Position numbers and translations under genes: made by a program
Notes under the pieces: model-generated
The model's database searches: none
Seen by the model: only the letters and a program-made list of their open reading frames with translations
Told to the model about the DNA's origin: nothing
Source of the DNA: JANQPD01 sp963715655
GTDB lineage: Bacteria; Bacteroidota; Bacteroidia; Flavobacteriales; Schleiferiaceae
Length of the DNA: 64,000 nt
NCBI GenBank assembly: GCA_963715655.1
Contig: OY970262.1
Location: 124,001 to 188,000 of the forward strand
Reading direction: 5' to 3'
In this document: positions 17,055-26,614 of the stretch, one piece after another
Layout of the letters: each line of letters starts with the position of its first letter
How positions within the stretch are numbered: position 1 is the first letter of the stretch

Positions 17055-20000
17055 ATGAAATCAATTATTACTTCCTTATTGCTTCTGTTCGGAGCGGTAG
17101 CTTTTTCGCAAAGCATTACGGTCACTTATCCAAACACAACTACAGATACTTTACAGGCGGGTGCTGTTAACACCATAAAATGGCGTACACAGGGCATTAG
17201 TAGCGGAGGCACTATACTGCGCTATTCATTAGATGGAGGCCTCAATTTTCTGTATATGGCGTATCGCTCAGTAAATGACTCTACGTTCAGTTGGACACCT
17301 CAACAATATCAAGTTTCAGATAAATTAATCATACAGGTTAGTACCGCTCAAGGCGATATTTTTGACAAGGGCGATGCGTTATCTGTGCTAAAAATTGGAA
17401 CGGGTGTAGGTCTTGCTGCTCCTCAAAATACCAATTTTTTGGTTGGAAACACGTACGGAGTTGATTTGCGCGCAGGTGGATCTATTAGTTACGTAGATTT
17501 AGCTTACTCTAAAGATTATAGCCCCTATATAACTATTGCCGATAGCATTCCGGCCAACACCATTTATAATTGGACTATTCCAACAGATTCTGCGCATACT
17601 GTTATCTTAAAAGTATCAGAAAGCGGAAACCCTTCAAATTCTAGTACCTATTATAATTATAGCATCAGTACACTTCCGCAAAGTTTTACCGTTACTTATC
17701 CAAACGGTGGCGAAGTGCTTACCGAAGGTGCTTTAGACACCATACGCTGGACAGCCACAGCAAACTTAACGGGCGCGCAGTGCTATTTTGATTATTCGCT
17801 TGACAGTGGTAATACATGGCGCAACATAGGTGATCAAAATGCTGAAGTTGGTAAACACGCTTGGACAATTCCTTTGCATGTAAGTTCAACAAATTGTTTG
17901 GTAAGGGTACGTTTAAGTAACTTAATAACGGTTGCTGACACAAGTGACGCTCCGTTCACAATTGCATTGGGCCCTCCTTCTATAACTCTACAATATCCTA
18001 GAGGTGGAGAAAAGTTTCTTGCGGGAAGCAATACCTATTTAAATTATAGAACTACTGGAACGCTAGATTCATTAAACGCGGGCTATTCCACAGATGGTGG
18101 AGCTACGTACACAGTATTCCAAACCGGGTTTGACCCACTGCAATCGGGAGGATCGATTACTATTCCTGATGTACAGAGTGCTAACGCTTATTTTAAACTA
18201 GAAGATTCAGGTAATACGAATGTTATGGGTACGTCTGATTCCGCTTTTACCATTACTAAAGTGTATATTTCTCAACCTTCACAATTTGGTAATACCACTT
18301 ATTTTCAAGGTACCACCAATGATATAATATGGGGAAGTTCCACTTCGGTAGGTGACACCCTACGCATTTCACTCTCGGTAGATGATGGTGCTACTTGGCG
18401 CATCTTAAGCGATAGTGTATATAATGGCAGCTCAAAAAATTTCAATTGGACTATACCAAACGACTCCTCCTCCCTGTGCCGCATTAAAATTGAAGATGTT
18501 TCAGATCCAACACATCAGGATATTTCTGCCATTCCCTTTAGTATAATGCCATCCCCTTTTACCATTACCGCTCCAAACGGGGGAGAATACGTGCCCAGTA
18601 ACAGTCAATATACAATTACTTGGAATACAGCTTCACCCGTTTTTTCTGTCAGGCTCGAGTATTCATCAAACGGAGGCATCACTTGGAATAATATTAATAG
18701 TAATGTATTTAACATAGGAACCTATACGTGGTACACCCCAGGACTTGCAGGAAGCAATTATAAAATCCGCGTAAGCAGTAGAAACCAGCCGAGTGTTTTT
18801 GATGTATCTGATACCACCTTTAACGTTGGTTTGGTTGCACCAACCGGCATAACGGTTACCTCACCCAATGGAGGAGAAAACTTGCCATGGGGAAGCACCC
18901 ATACCATTACTTGGAACAGCTCGGGAACCGTAGATTCTGTTGATATATATGTTTCTTACAACAATGGAGCCTCTTACTTAAAACTAGCCGATAATGAAGC
19001 GAACGATGGAAGCTATCAATGGCAATTACCCGCTTTTCAAATTGTAAACAGCTTAGTTAAAATTGAAGTTGCGGGCAACAATAGCGTTAAAGATAGCAGC
19101 GATGCAGTTTTTGAGGTAAACAGTCAAATTCAATTGTTAAAACCAAATGGGGGAAATACAATAGGAGCAAATTCTACCTACAAAATTGATTGGAATAGCT
19201 TTGGCTCTTTTTACGGGCTAAGCTTGGACTATTCTTTGGATAGTGGAGCCACTTGGACGAATATTATTAGCGGACAGAATGATACTGGAAGCTATAATTG
19301 GAATGTACCCAATGTAAACACCACCAACGCTTTAATAGCAGTAAAAGCTTTTGATAATGGCCTACAAAGAGCAGATACCAGTAATGCGGTTTTTACTATT
19401 CAGATACCACCCGCCAGTATTAGCCTTACACATCCCAATGGAGGCGAAATATTGAATGGAAACACTAATGACACCATTCGTTGGACGAGTACCGGAACGG
19501 TTGGATCACTTGAACTTTACTACAGCATAAACAATGGCGCTTCTTGGATTTTTTATGATGATAACATTAGCAATAGCGGAACCTATGGATGGGTTGTACC
19601 CAACGTTAGTAGTACCAACTGTTTGGTAACCTTACGCTTTAATGGATCTCCTGCTTTAATCTCCGATACAAGTGCCGCAGTATTTTCTATTAATGCTGCA
19701 CCTTTAAATACGGTAACCTTAACCGCACCTGCCCCAAATGATACGCTTGAAACGGAACGTTTTTATGCTATTGATTGGACAACAAGCGGAACAGTAGGCG
19801 CACTTGACCTTTTCTACTCCACCGATGGAGGAAGCAACTGGACAAACATTGCAACCAATGTAACTACCGCTCCTTATCAATGGTTCACTCCGCTTATAGT
19901 TTCCGATAGTTGCTTAATCCGCGTAAGCGATGGTACTATTGGCGATACCACAGATGACTTCTTTTACCTTGTTCCTGGCTTAAGCAACGCTGTGGCTGTG

Positions 20001-22367
20001 GCAAAATACACTTTTGACAATGGCTTTGCTACGGATGAAATTGGTAACTACGATGGCGACAGAAGAGGTGTTACTTTAATTAATGATAGGGCTGGTTGTG
20101 CAAACCATGCGGTAGAATTGGGTTTCAAAAGATTCTTAGATATGGGCGATGTTATGGACAATCTGTTCGCTACCCCTGACACAAGCTTTTCCATCAGCTT
20201 TTGGACAGATGGAAGTGCATTGGGGAACTCCGGAACTATATTCAGTAAACGTTCTCAAACCCTTTGTAATGAAAATGGAAATCAATTTGAAATCCGTCAA
20301 GTAAATGGTTCTTTTCATATTTCTGCCTATTACGACTTGGCAGGCAACAATTACACACGTATTAGAACTACCCAAACTAACATTGCTCCAAATACTTGGA
20401 GTCATGTGGTAATAGTGTATGATGGTAGTATTACCTCATCTGGAGTAGATCGCTTTAAGGTGTATGTAAACAACCAACTAAAACCTTTAGTTGATTCTAA
20501 TAGTATGGGCTCATTGGGCGATATACCGAGTGGCCCGGCTAGAGTAGGGTTTGGACACAATATAAAGTCTGATGCCACCGCCTGTGGACAGGATTATAAA
20601 ACGGGCTATTTAGATGATGTGGCTATTTTTGGCGGAAAACTCAGTAGTTTTGATGTTGCTAATCTATACAACGAGGTTAAAACTTGTCCAAATGCAGTAT
20701 TACAAATAGACAGTATTACACCTTACGGGATATTATCCTATACTGATACGGCTATGGTATATTGGACTACAACTGGTAGTGTACTAAATGTAGATATAAG
20801 CTACTGCCTTGACAGTGGTAAAACTTTTGTTTACGCTATTCAAAATTTTGCCAATACGGGTGTTTTTGCTTGGCCTGTTCCTCAAGCTGATATTGACAAT
20901 GCTATTTTGCGAATAGAAAACAGTAACGACAGCTTGGTGCATGATGAACACATAAATATTGTTATAACGCCTAAAGAGCTTCGCTTTGTTTCTCCTTCTA
21001 CAAGTTTAAAACAAACCTTTACCGCTGGGGCAAATGGCTTTATTCGCTGGAATACTCAAGGCAATATTGACACTATAAATCTCTTATTTTCCTCGGATAG
21101 CGGCCAAACGTATTTGCCTTTTTTAAGTAACTATGCTACCAATACAGGCGGGTCTTTAACTAGTTATCCAATGGTATATCCAAATTTAAACGCACCAAAT
21201 TGTTTTTTTATAATTCAGCAAAAAGGGTATCCAGCTGTAGCCGATACCGTAGCCTTTTCCATTCAAGCAGCACCTAAAGACGTTGTATTACAAAACCCAA
21301 ACGGTGGAAACTATTTGAATCAGGGAGCTAATTATACGATTGATTGGAACACCATCGGAACAATAGACAGCGTGAATATTTGGCTAAGTTTAGATAGCGG
21401 ACAAACCTATACTTCTATTGTTCAAAACTTTACAAACGTTGGAGCCTATAACTGGCTCGTGCCAACGGTGGTAAGTAATCAATGTTTTATAGCTATTGCA
21501 GATGCCACCGATCAACTTACTAGTGATACATCCGCTACAACATTTAGAATAGATGTTGCTCCCGCATTAACCATTTTATATCCGCATCCGGGTGATACCG
21601 TGGAGGCTTATGCGCAAGACAGCATAACTTGGCAAAGCGGAGGCTATGTGGGTAATGTTGATATATTTTATTCTCCCACAAACGGCAACACTTGGAGCAG
21701 CGTTGCTACCAATATCCCAAATTCTGGCAAGTACATTTGGACCGCACCAACCTTAATCAACTCGAACTATAGTCCTAATTTTTTAATAGCCGTAAAGTCG
21801 GCCAATGGAAGTGTGGCTGATACTACTAACGGAACCTTTACTGTAGGTGCAACCGGACCGGTAGAACTGCTTACGCCCAACGGAGGTGAAGTATATAACG
21901 GGGGCACTAGAGATACTGCCTTTTGGGACGGGAACGGAAACTATAGCCAAGGCTATTTAAGACTTTCTATTGATAGTGGTGCAACGTGGACATCGCTGAC
22001 CGATGCGTTTATTAAAGACGGGAAAATATCTTGGCTAGTGCCTAACGTTTCATCCACTACCTGCCTTATGGCCTTTGCGGGAGATACAAGTAATGCGGTG
22101 TTCTCCATAAATAAAAATGTAGGCTTAGGAGAAGTTGCGGTTCTTCCGTCAATATCCATTTACCCCAATCCAACCAGTAATATGATGTTTGTGAACTCAA
22201 GTATTCCCATTAAATCTATAACGGTTGTAAATGCAGCTGGTCAATCTGTGCTAGTAGGAAATAATACAGAAAGCCTATCACTGCAAAGTATTAAACCCGG
22301 TTTGTATATACTATTAATTGAAAATTTTAACGGAACAATTACTAAGCACGTATTGGCTAAAAATTAG
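17055..22367 (+). CDS. Giant T9SS-secreted protein with Kre9/Knh1-like repeats and a LamG domain
   Basis: 1770 residues. The signal peptide ends at about 19 (GAVAFS). It then has about a dozen modules of 80-95 residues with the phrase PNGGE...ITWNSSG...YSLDSGATWT...YNWNVP, which resemble the Kre9/Knh1 (Ser-Thr-rich GPI-anchored) N-terminal domain family. About residues 975-1215 hold a LamG/concanavalin-like domain (AKYTFDNGFATDEIGNYDGD, then LDDVAIFGG). The repeat series resumes, and residues about 1695-1770 form a type A T9SS sorting domain (ISIYPNPTSNMMFVNS, ITVVNAAGQSV, KPGLYILLIE). It is exported and surface-attached, likely an adhesin or glycan-binding protein; the ligand is unknown. No catalytic domain is visible. 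Confidence 0.85.
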   Translation: MKSIITSLLLLFGAVAFSQSITVTYPNTTTDTLQAGAVNTIKWRTQGISSGGTILRYSLDGGLNFLYMAYRSVNDSTFSWTPQQYQVSDKLIIQVSTAQGDIFDKGDALSVLKIGTGVGLAAPQNTNFLVGNTYGVDLRAGGSISYVDLAYSKDYSPYITIADSIPANTIYNWTIPTDSAHTVILKVSESGNPSNSSTYYNYSISTLPQSFTVTYPNGGEVLTEGALDTIRWTATANLTGAQCYFDYSLDSGNTWRNIGDQNAEVGKHAWTIPLHVSSTNCLVRVRLSNLITVADTSDAPFTIALGPPSITLQYPRGGEKFLAGSNTYLNYRTTGTLDSLNAGYSTDGGATYTVFQTGFDPLQSGGSITIPDVQSANAYFKLEDSGNTNVMGTSDSAFTITKVYISQPSQFGNTTYFQGTTNDIIWGSSTSVGDTLRISLSVDDGATWRILSDSVYNGSSKNFNWTIPNDSSSLCRIKIEDVSDPTHQDISAIPFSIMPSPFTITAPNGGEYVPSNSQYTITWNTASPVFSVRLEYSSNGGITWNNINSNVFNIGTYTWYTPGLAGSNYKIRVSSRNQPSVFDVSDTTFNVGLVAPTGITVTSPNGGENLPWGSTHTITWNSSGTVDSVDIYVSYNNGASYLKLADNEANDGSYQWQLPAFQIVNSLVKIEVAGNNSVKDSSDAVFEVNSQIQLLKPNGGNTIGANSTYKIDWNSFGSFYGLSLDYSLDSGATWTNIISGQNDTGSYNWNVPNVNTTNALIAVKAFDNGLQRADTSNAVFTIQIPPASISLTHPNGGEILNGNTNDTIRWTSTGTVGSLELYYSINNGASWIFYDDNISNSGTYGWVVPNVSSTNCLVTLRFNGSPALISDTSAAVFSINAAPLNTVTLTAPAPNDTLETERFYAIDWTTSGTVGALDLFYSTDGGSNWTNIATNVTTAPYQWFTPLIVSDSCLIRVSDGTIGDTTDDFFYLVPGLSNAVAVAKYTFDNGFATDEIGNYDGDRRGVTLINDRAGCANHAVELGFKRFLDMGDVMDNLFATPDTSFSISFWTDGSALGNSGTIFSKRSQTLCNENGNQFEIRQVNGSFHISAYYDLAGNNYTRIRTTQTNIAPNTWSHVVIVYDGSITSSGVDRFKVYVNNQLKPLVDSNSMGSLGDIPSGPARVGFGHNIKSDATACGQDYKTGYLDDVAIFGGKLSSFDVANLYNEVKTCPNAVLQIDSITPYGILSYTDTAMVYWTTTGSVLNVDISYCLDSGKTFVYAIQNFANTGVFAWPVPQADIDNAILRIENSNDSLVHDEHINIVITPKELRFVSPSTSLKQTFTAGANGFIRWNTQGNIDTINLLFSSDSGQTYLPFLSNYATNTGGSLTSYPMVYPNLNAPNCFFIIQQKGYPAVADTVAFSIQAAPKDVVLQNPNGGNYLNQGANYTIDWNTIGTIDSVNIWLSLDSGQTYTSIVQNFTNVGAYNWLVPTVVSNQCFIAIADATDQLTSDTSATTFRIDVAPALTILYPHPGDTVEAYAQDSITWQSGGYVGNVDIFYSPTNGNTWSSVATNIPNSGKYIWTAPTLINSNYSPNFLIAVKSANGSVADTTNGTFTVGATGPVELLTPNGGEVYNGGTRDTAFWDGNGNYSQGYLRLSIDSGATWTSLTDAFIKDGKISWLVPNVSSTTCLMAFAGDTSNAVFSINKNVGLGEVAVLPSISIYPNPTSNMMFVNSSIPIKSITVVNAAGQSVLVGNNTESLSLQSIKPGLYILLIENFNGTITKHVLAKN

Positions 22368-22386
22368 GCGGTTTTTCGTGTGAATG

Positions 22387-22421
22387 AAATCCCGGACTTA
22401 GCGTAATGCGGTTCGGGATTT
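22387..22421 (+). terminator. Terminator after the giant T9SS gene
   Basis: AAATCCCG (22387-22394) pairs with CGGGATTT (22414-22421), loop about 19 bases, followed by TTGCATTTT. It is 20 bases after the stop codon. Confidence 0.75.
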
Positions 22422-22482
22422 TGCATTTTAAGACTTTCCGTTTGAAAACAATTCAGATTTATCCTCTAAATTAGTCCTTACA

Positions 22483-22677
22483 ACCTGAGTTCGATTTTTA
22501 AATAACTAAATATCAGTATTTAAACTTCTTTAAAGCCCCCAAACCCCCGAAGGGGGATTAGCTACACGTGCAGCTAAAGTCCTCCTTTGGGGGATTTAGG
22601 GGGCTAGCTTGTTGTTTTAGAACTATTAAACTACTGATTATCGGATTAATTTATTTTAGTATTAATCGAACTCAGGT
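22483..22677. mobile_element. MITE-like element with 14-bp terminal inverted repeats and 5-bp target duplication
   Basis: The element begins ACCTGAGTTCGATT and ends AATCGAACTCAGGT, perfect inverted repeats of 14 bp. TTACA flanks it on both sides (22478-22482 and 22678-22682), as expected for a target-site duplication. The interior holds a long imperfect palindrome of C/G runs (AGCCCCC...CCCCC / GGGGG...GGGGGCT, about 22534-22603). It encodes nothing. It lies directly upstream of the next T9SS gene, within its promoter region. Confidence 0.8.
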
Positions 22678-22684
22678 TTACACG

Positions 22685-22692
22685 TATATTTG
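22685..22692 (+). promoter_or_regulatory. Candidate -7 box next to the MITE end
   Basis: TATATTTG matches TAnnTTTG and starts 7 bases after the MITE's right end, 32 bases before the ATG at 22724. Any -33 element would lie inside the MITE; no clear TTTG was found there, so this is only a candidate. Confidence 0.35.
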
Positions 22693-22723
22693 ACGTTGAA
22701 ATCTAATATTAACCCTATTTTTT

Positions 22724-25357
22724 ATGAAAAATTTCTACTTCCTATCCTTTCTACTTTGTTGTATCTCCGCGCAAGCGCAGCAAAACACCCTTAACCTACA
22801 ACCCTCAGCAGAAGGCATTTTTGCTAAAAAATTACCCGTAAAACAAACGTTGAACAAGCGCGCTTCAGCCACGGTTTTTTGGAGTGAGAACTTTTCTAAC
22901 GGCATTCCCTCTACATGGACGAATGAATGTTTTAATGGTTCTGGAGCGCTGCAAGTTAACGGATCTTGGGAATACAGAGGGCCAAATTCTGTACCCAATA
23001 ATACAGTTGGCTCAAGAGGGAATTTTGCCAATACATTGGGGCCAATTTTGTCGTCCACTGCAAATAACGGCTTTGTAATTTTTGATTCTGATTATTTAGA
23101 TAATGGTGGCTCAGCAGGCAATTCTGGAAACGGTATAGCGCCTAGTCCACATACAGGAAAACTAACTACCTCAACCATCAACCTTACCGCGCATTCAAAT
23201 GTGGAGTTAAAATTTCACTCATACGCAAGAGTTTTTCAAGCTAATTTTATGATTGCTATTAGCACCAACAATGGACTTACTTATTCAGACACTATTTACT
23301 TTTATGAAAATCTAAATACAAATGCATCGGGACCAGAAAACGATGTTATTACTAAGAATATTTCAACAATAGTAGGAGGTCAGGCTCAAGTAAAGTTTCA
23401 GTTTATATTTGAAAGTAAACCAGTAAGTGGTACCTCTGGCTATTTTTTTTGGATGATTGATGACCTTGAACTAAGAACACCACCAAAACATGAGTTGCGT
23501 TTTACTTCAATAGGTAAAGGAAGGGCGGTAGGTTTAGATTACCAAGTACTTCCCGTATTAAATAACCCTTATGGAACGTTTCATATAAATCAAGTAAAAC
23601 CAATTTCAGGTAGTGGAGCCGTAGAAAATTATGGCGTTAGTCAACAAACTAATGTGAATATTCAATTAGCCATTTTTAATGGTGTAGGTGTATTACAAAC
23701 TACACTATCCACACCCGTTACTGCTACTTTAAACAGCCAAAGCAGCACCCCCCTTCAAAGTTTAGTTGGTTCTTGGACTCCCTCTACCGTAGGAAATTAT
23801 ACAATGGTGTATAGTGCCATTAGTGATAGTATTGGAATAGGAAAACCCACGATGCCGATATTTGATACAATTTCTATTTCCGTGAGTAATAAGTTGTACG
23901 CGTTAGATGACGGAGTGTTTTCAAATTCATTTGGAAACAACACCTCCACTAGTGTAGATGCCATTGCAATGTTATATGACTTTCCTAATGGAGTTCCTTT
24001 ATTAACTCAAGATACCGTAATTATTGAAGGATTAGAAGTAAATTTTAGCACTTTGAGTACCGGAACAGCTGATTTTATTGTAGAGATTTTTGATACTGCA
24101 AATTTTAATTACATTAATGGCTTTGGAGCATCCCCTCTTTTTTCGCAAATTTTTTCTAATATAAATGTCGCCTCCGGGGGAGTTAAGCAATTTACTTTAA
24201 CCAATGGTACTGGTGCTAATGGTGCGGCTTCCTTACGAAGGGGCTCCTATTATATAGTGTTAACTTATTTTAGCGTTCCTGGGAATCAAGTTCGGGTGGC
24301 AAATAGTAATTCTTGGCTTGTGCCAACGCGTTCTTCCATATTCTACTCCAATTCTAATAGTAGGTGGTTCTCTGGTTTTGTAAATTCTAGAACATTTAAT
24401 GCCCCACATGTACGAGTACTTTTAGATGATTTTATTTGTTCTACCGACACTTTTACTACAACAGTAAACGCTTGTGGAAGCTATCAACCTTTGGGTTCTA
24501 ATAATATTTATACCACTTCAGGGGTATATTATGATACGTTAACGGCCTATAATGCTTGCGATAGCTTAGTTGAAACCACCTTAACTATAACAGCAAATAA
24601 GGCTGGTAATAAATCTGTAAGCACCTGTGGAACATACACCTCGCCCAGCGGAAAAATTTATAATAGCTCTGGCTTATTTACAGACACTTTAACAGCATCT
24701 AATGGTTGCGATAGCCTAGTTGCTTTATCGCTTTCAATTATAAACGGTTTTAACAGCAACACAGCACTTTCCGCTTGTTTTATGTACACAGCGCCATCAG
24801 GAAACCAAGTGTACACGCAAAGCGGAGTGTATGTTGATACTTTGCAAACCTCAACTGGGTGTGATAGTATTATTACCATAAACCTAACTATAGATACAGT
24901 AAACACTCAGGTAACACAAGCTAATTTTGTTTTAAATGCAACGGCTGTTAATGCAACGTATCAGTGGTATGATTGTACGCTAAACCAATTAGTATCTGGC
25001 GCCACTTCACAGGTGTTTGCCCCTGTAGTAGATGGCAGTTACGCAGTAATAGTTACAGAAAATGGCTGTACTGATACAAGTGCTTGTCAATTAGTGCAAG
25101 GCATTGGCTTACCTAATGCAACTGAAATTAAGTTTAGTATTAGTCCGAACCCAACAAGAGGTAATTATACTTTACAAACAAATACTTACGCGCCCTTAAC
25201 CGTAAAAATTTATGATGTTACCGGACGTTTAGTTGAAACACATACCACTTCTAGCTCCGTTTTTAAGGGAAAACTAGAAGGTGAAAAAGGGCTCTATTTA
25301 ATGGAAGTGTATCATAAAGGAGCAAGAATTGGAAAAGCAAAACTGATTAAATCGTAG
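22724..25357 (+). CDS. T9SS-secreted protein with C-rich repeats
   Basis: 877 residues. Signal peptide ends near 19 (CISAQA). An N-terminal jelly-roll-like region (about 50-250) resembles domains that bind glycans or cell surfaces. Residues about 575-740 contain three repeats of about 53 residues with the phrase ACGSYQ...GVYYDTLTAYNACDS...TLTI, each with two Cys. An Ig-like segment (about 742-790, YQWYDC) is followed by a type A T9SS sorting domain (about 795-877: FSISPNPTRGNYTL, VKIYDVTGRLVE). It is exported and attached at the surface. No catalytic site is visible. MITE-like elements lie on both sides. Confidence 0.85.
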   Translation: MKNFYFLSFLLCCISAQAQQNTLNLQPSAEGIFAKKLPVKQTLNKRASATVFWSENFSNGIPSTWTNECFNGSGALQVNGSWEYRGPNSVPNNTVGSRGNFANTLGPILSSTANNGFVIFDSDYLDNGGSAGNSGNGIAPSPHTGKLTTSTINLTAHSNVELKFHSYARVFQANFMIAISTNNGLTYSDTIYFYENLNTNASGPENDVITKNISTIVGGQAQVKFQFIFESKPVSGTSGYFFWMIDDLELRTPPKHELRFTSIGKGRAVGLDYQVLPVLNNPYGTFHINQVKPISGSGAVENYGVSQQTNVNIQLAIFNGVGVLQTTLSTPVTATLNSQSSTPLQSLVGSWTPSTVGNYTMVYSAISDSIGIGKPTMPIFDTISISVSNKLYALDDGVFSNSFGNNTSTSVDAIAMLYDFPNGVPLLTQDTVIIEGLEVNFSTLSTGTADFIVEIFDTANFNYINGFGASPLFSQIFSNINVASGGVKQFTLTNGTGANGAASLRRGSYYIVLTYFSVPGNQVRVANSNSWLVPTRSSIFYSNSNSRWFSGFVNSRTFNAPHVRVLLDDFICSTDTFTTTVNACGSYQPLGSNNIYTTSGVYYDTLTAYNACDSLVETTLTITANKAGNKSVSTCGTYTSPSGKIYNSSGLFTDTLTASNGCDSLVALSLSIINGFNSNTALSACFMYTAPSGNQVYTQSGVYVDTLQTSTGCDSIITINLTIDTVNTQVTQANFVLNATAVNATYQWYDCTLNQLVSGATSQVFAPVVDGSYAVIVTENGCTDTSACQLVQGIGLPNATEIKFSISPNPTRGNYTLQTNTYAPLTVKIYDVTGRLVETHTTSSSVFKGKLEGEKGLYLMEVYHKGARIGKAKLIKS

Positions 25358-25378
25358 AGAGCTTTAAGCAATTTTTTT

Positions 25379-25528
25379 ACCGTGAGTTCGCTATAATAAC
25401 TGTACTACTAAATTTTGTCATATTGAATGAAATTTTCGGGGAAATAGACTAAACGAATAGGTTTTGATACAAAACCCTTTCTGAATTTTACTCAACCGGA
25501 CATTCACTCTTTTAAATCGAACTTAGGT
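25379..25528. mobile_element. Second, degenerate MITE-like element
   Basis: The left end ACCGTGAGTTCGCT and right end AATCGAACTTAGGT match the ends of the element at 22483-22677, with mismatches. The interior is different: it holds a REP-type unit TGTCATATTGAATG ... CTCAACCGGACA (25416-25502), whose near-copy occurs at 46803-46901. No clear target duplication was seen. Confidence 0.6.
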
Positions 25529-25541
25529 TTTATCCACTGAA

Positions 25542-25573
25542 AACCCGAATTGGCCTACCACCCAATTCGGGTT
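25542..25573 (+). terminator. Terminator downstream of the second T9SS gene
   Basis: AACCCGAATTGG pairs with CCAATTCGGGTT in a perfect 12-bp stem, loop 8, followed by seven Ts. It lies 185 bases past the stop at 25357, apparently because the MITE-like element separates them. The remaining 25574-25792 carries the upstream region of proC and no gene. Confidence 0.9.
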
Positions 25574-25792
25574 TTTTTATTGAAAATTTGTCGGGTTTAG
25601 CTGACGTATCCGCAGCCAACTGCAAGGCTGTCAGCAGCATATTGCCCACAACTATTTCCGTGCAAACACCTATATACCCGATTATAACGTACGTTTAGCG
25701 AAAATCATCACGAATAAATTCCAACTCCGTTTACAGAAACACCCTTTCCGTATGGTGCTTGCACTTATAGCTGCTATAATTAAAAAAACATC

Positions 25793-26614
25793 ATGAAAGT
25801 ATTAGTAATTGGCGCTGGAAATATGGGTTTAACGTACGCGGAAGCCATTTCTAACTCCAAGTTTTTAAAGCCAAAAGATTTGATGATTTTAGATAGCGCC
25901 AAAGACAAACTATCTGAACTCAAAAAAAATATTCGGTTTGATGTGTACGATAAAATTGAAAACTGTGTGCCAAAAGCAGACATCATTTTCATAGCTGTAA
26001 AGCCTTATCACGCAAGTGAATTAATGACGGAAATGAAGCCGTTTATGAATGATGAGCAGATTGTGATTTCCATAATGGCGGGCGTTACCATTCAGGCAAT
26101 AAAAGATGGTTTAGGCGTAAGACGTGTAATACGCGCAATGCCAAACCTACCAGCACAAGTAGGTAAAGGAATGACAAGCTACACCGCTTCTGATGAGGTA
26201 TCTAGATTAGAACTTTTAACTATTGAGAATTTATTAGACACCACTGGTCGCTCGGTTCGTTTAGATACGGAGAATGACATAGATGCGTCCACCGGCATCA
26301 GCGGAAGCGGCCCTGCCTACATATTTTATTTTATGCAAAGCATGATTGAAGCTGCCCAAAAAATGGGCTTTAGCGATCATGATTCTAAAGTATTGGTAGG
26401 CCAAACATTTGAAGGAGCGGTAGAGCTTTTTAACAAGAATGATTTAACCCCCACTAGCTGGATGGATAGAGTGGCTTCTAAGGGAGGAACAACCCGTGCT
26501 GCCTTAGACTCGATGGAAGATAATAATATAAAAGAGCTTATTAAAGATGCAGCTTATGCGGCTTTTAATCGGGCGGTAGAATTAGGAAAGGAATATCAAA
26601 AGGAAAATGCATAG
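25793..26614 (+). CDS. proC: Pyrroline-5-carboxylate reductase
   Basis: 273 residues. It catalyses the last step of proline synthesis, reduction of pyrroline-5-carboxylate to proline with NAD(P)H. N-terminal Rossmann motif VIGAGNMGLTYAEAI (about 4-18), then FIAVKPYH, and the P5CR region ASTGISGSGPAYIFYFMQSM with ASKGGTTRAALDSM near the C-terminus. Length fits the family. It overlaps the following proB by 8 bases (ATGCATAG) and so leads the proC-proB-proA cluster. Confidence 0.95.
   Translation: MKVLVIGAGNMGLTYAEAISNSKFLKPKDLMILDSAKDKLSELKKNIRFDVYDKIENCVPKADIIFIAVKPYHASELMTEMKPFMNDEQIVISIMAGVTIQAIKDGLGVRRVIRAMPNLPAQVGKGMTSYTASDEVSRLELLTIENLLDTTGRSVRLDTENDIDASTGISGSGPAYIFYFMQSMIEAAQKMGFSDHDSKVLVGQTFEGAVELFNKNDLTPTSWMDRVASKGGTTRAALDSMEDNNIKELIKDAAYAAFNRAVELGKEYQKENA

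Noticed and set aside
22534..22603. Large palindrome as a terminator or origin
   Set aside because: It is the centre of the MITE-like element, and a separate good terminator lies at 22387-22421.
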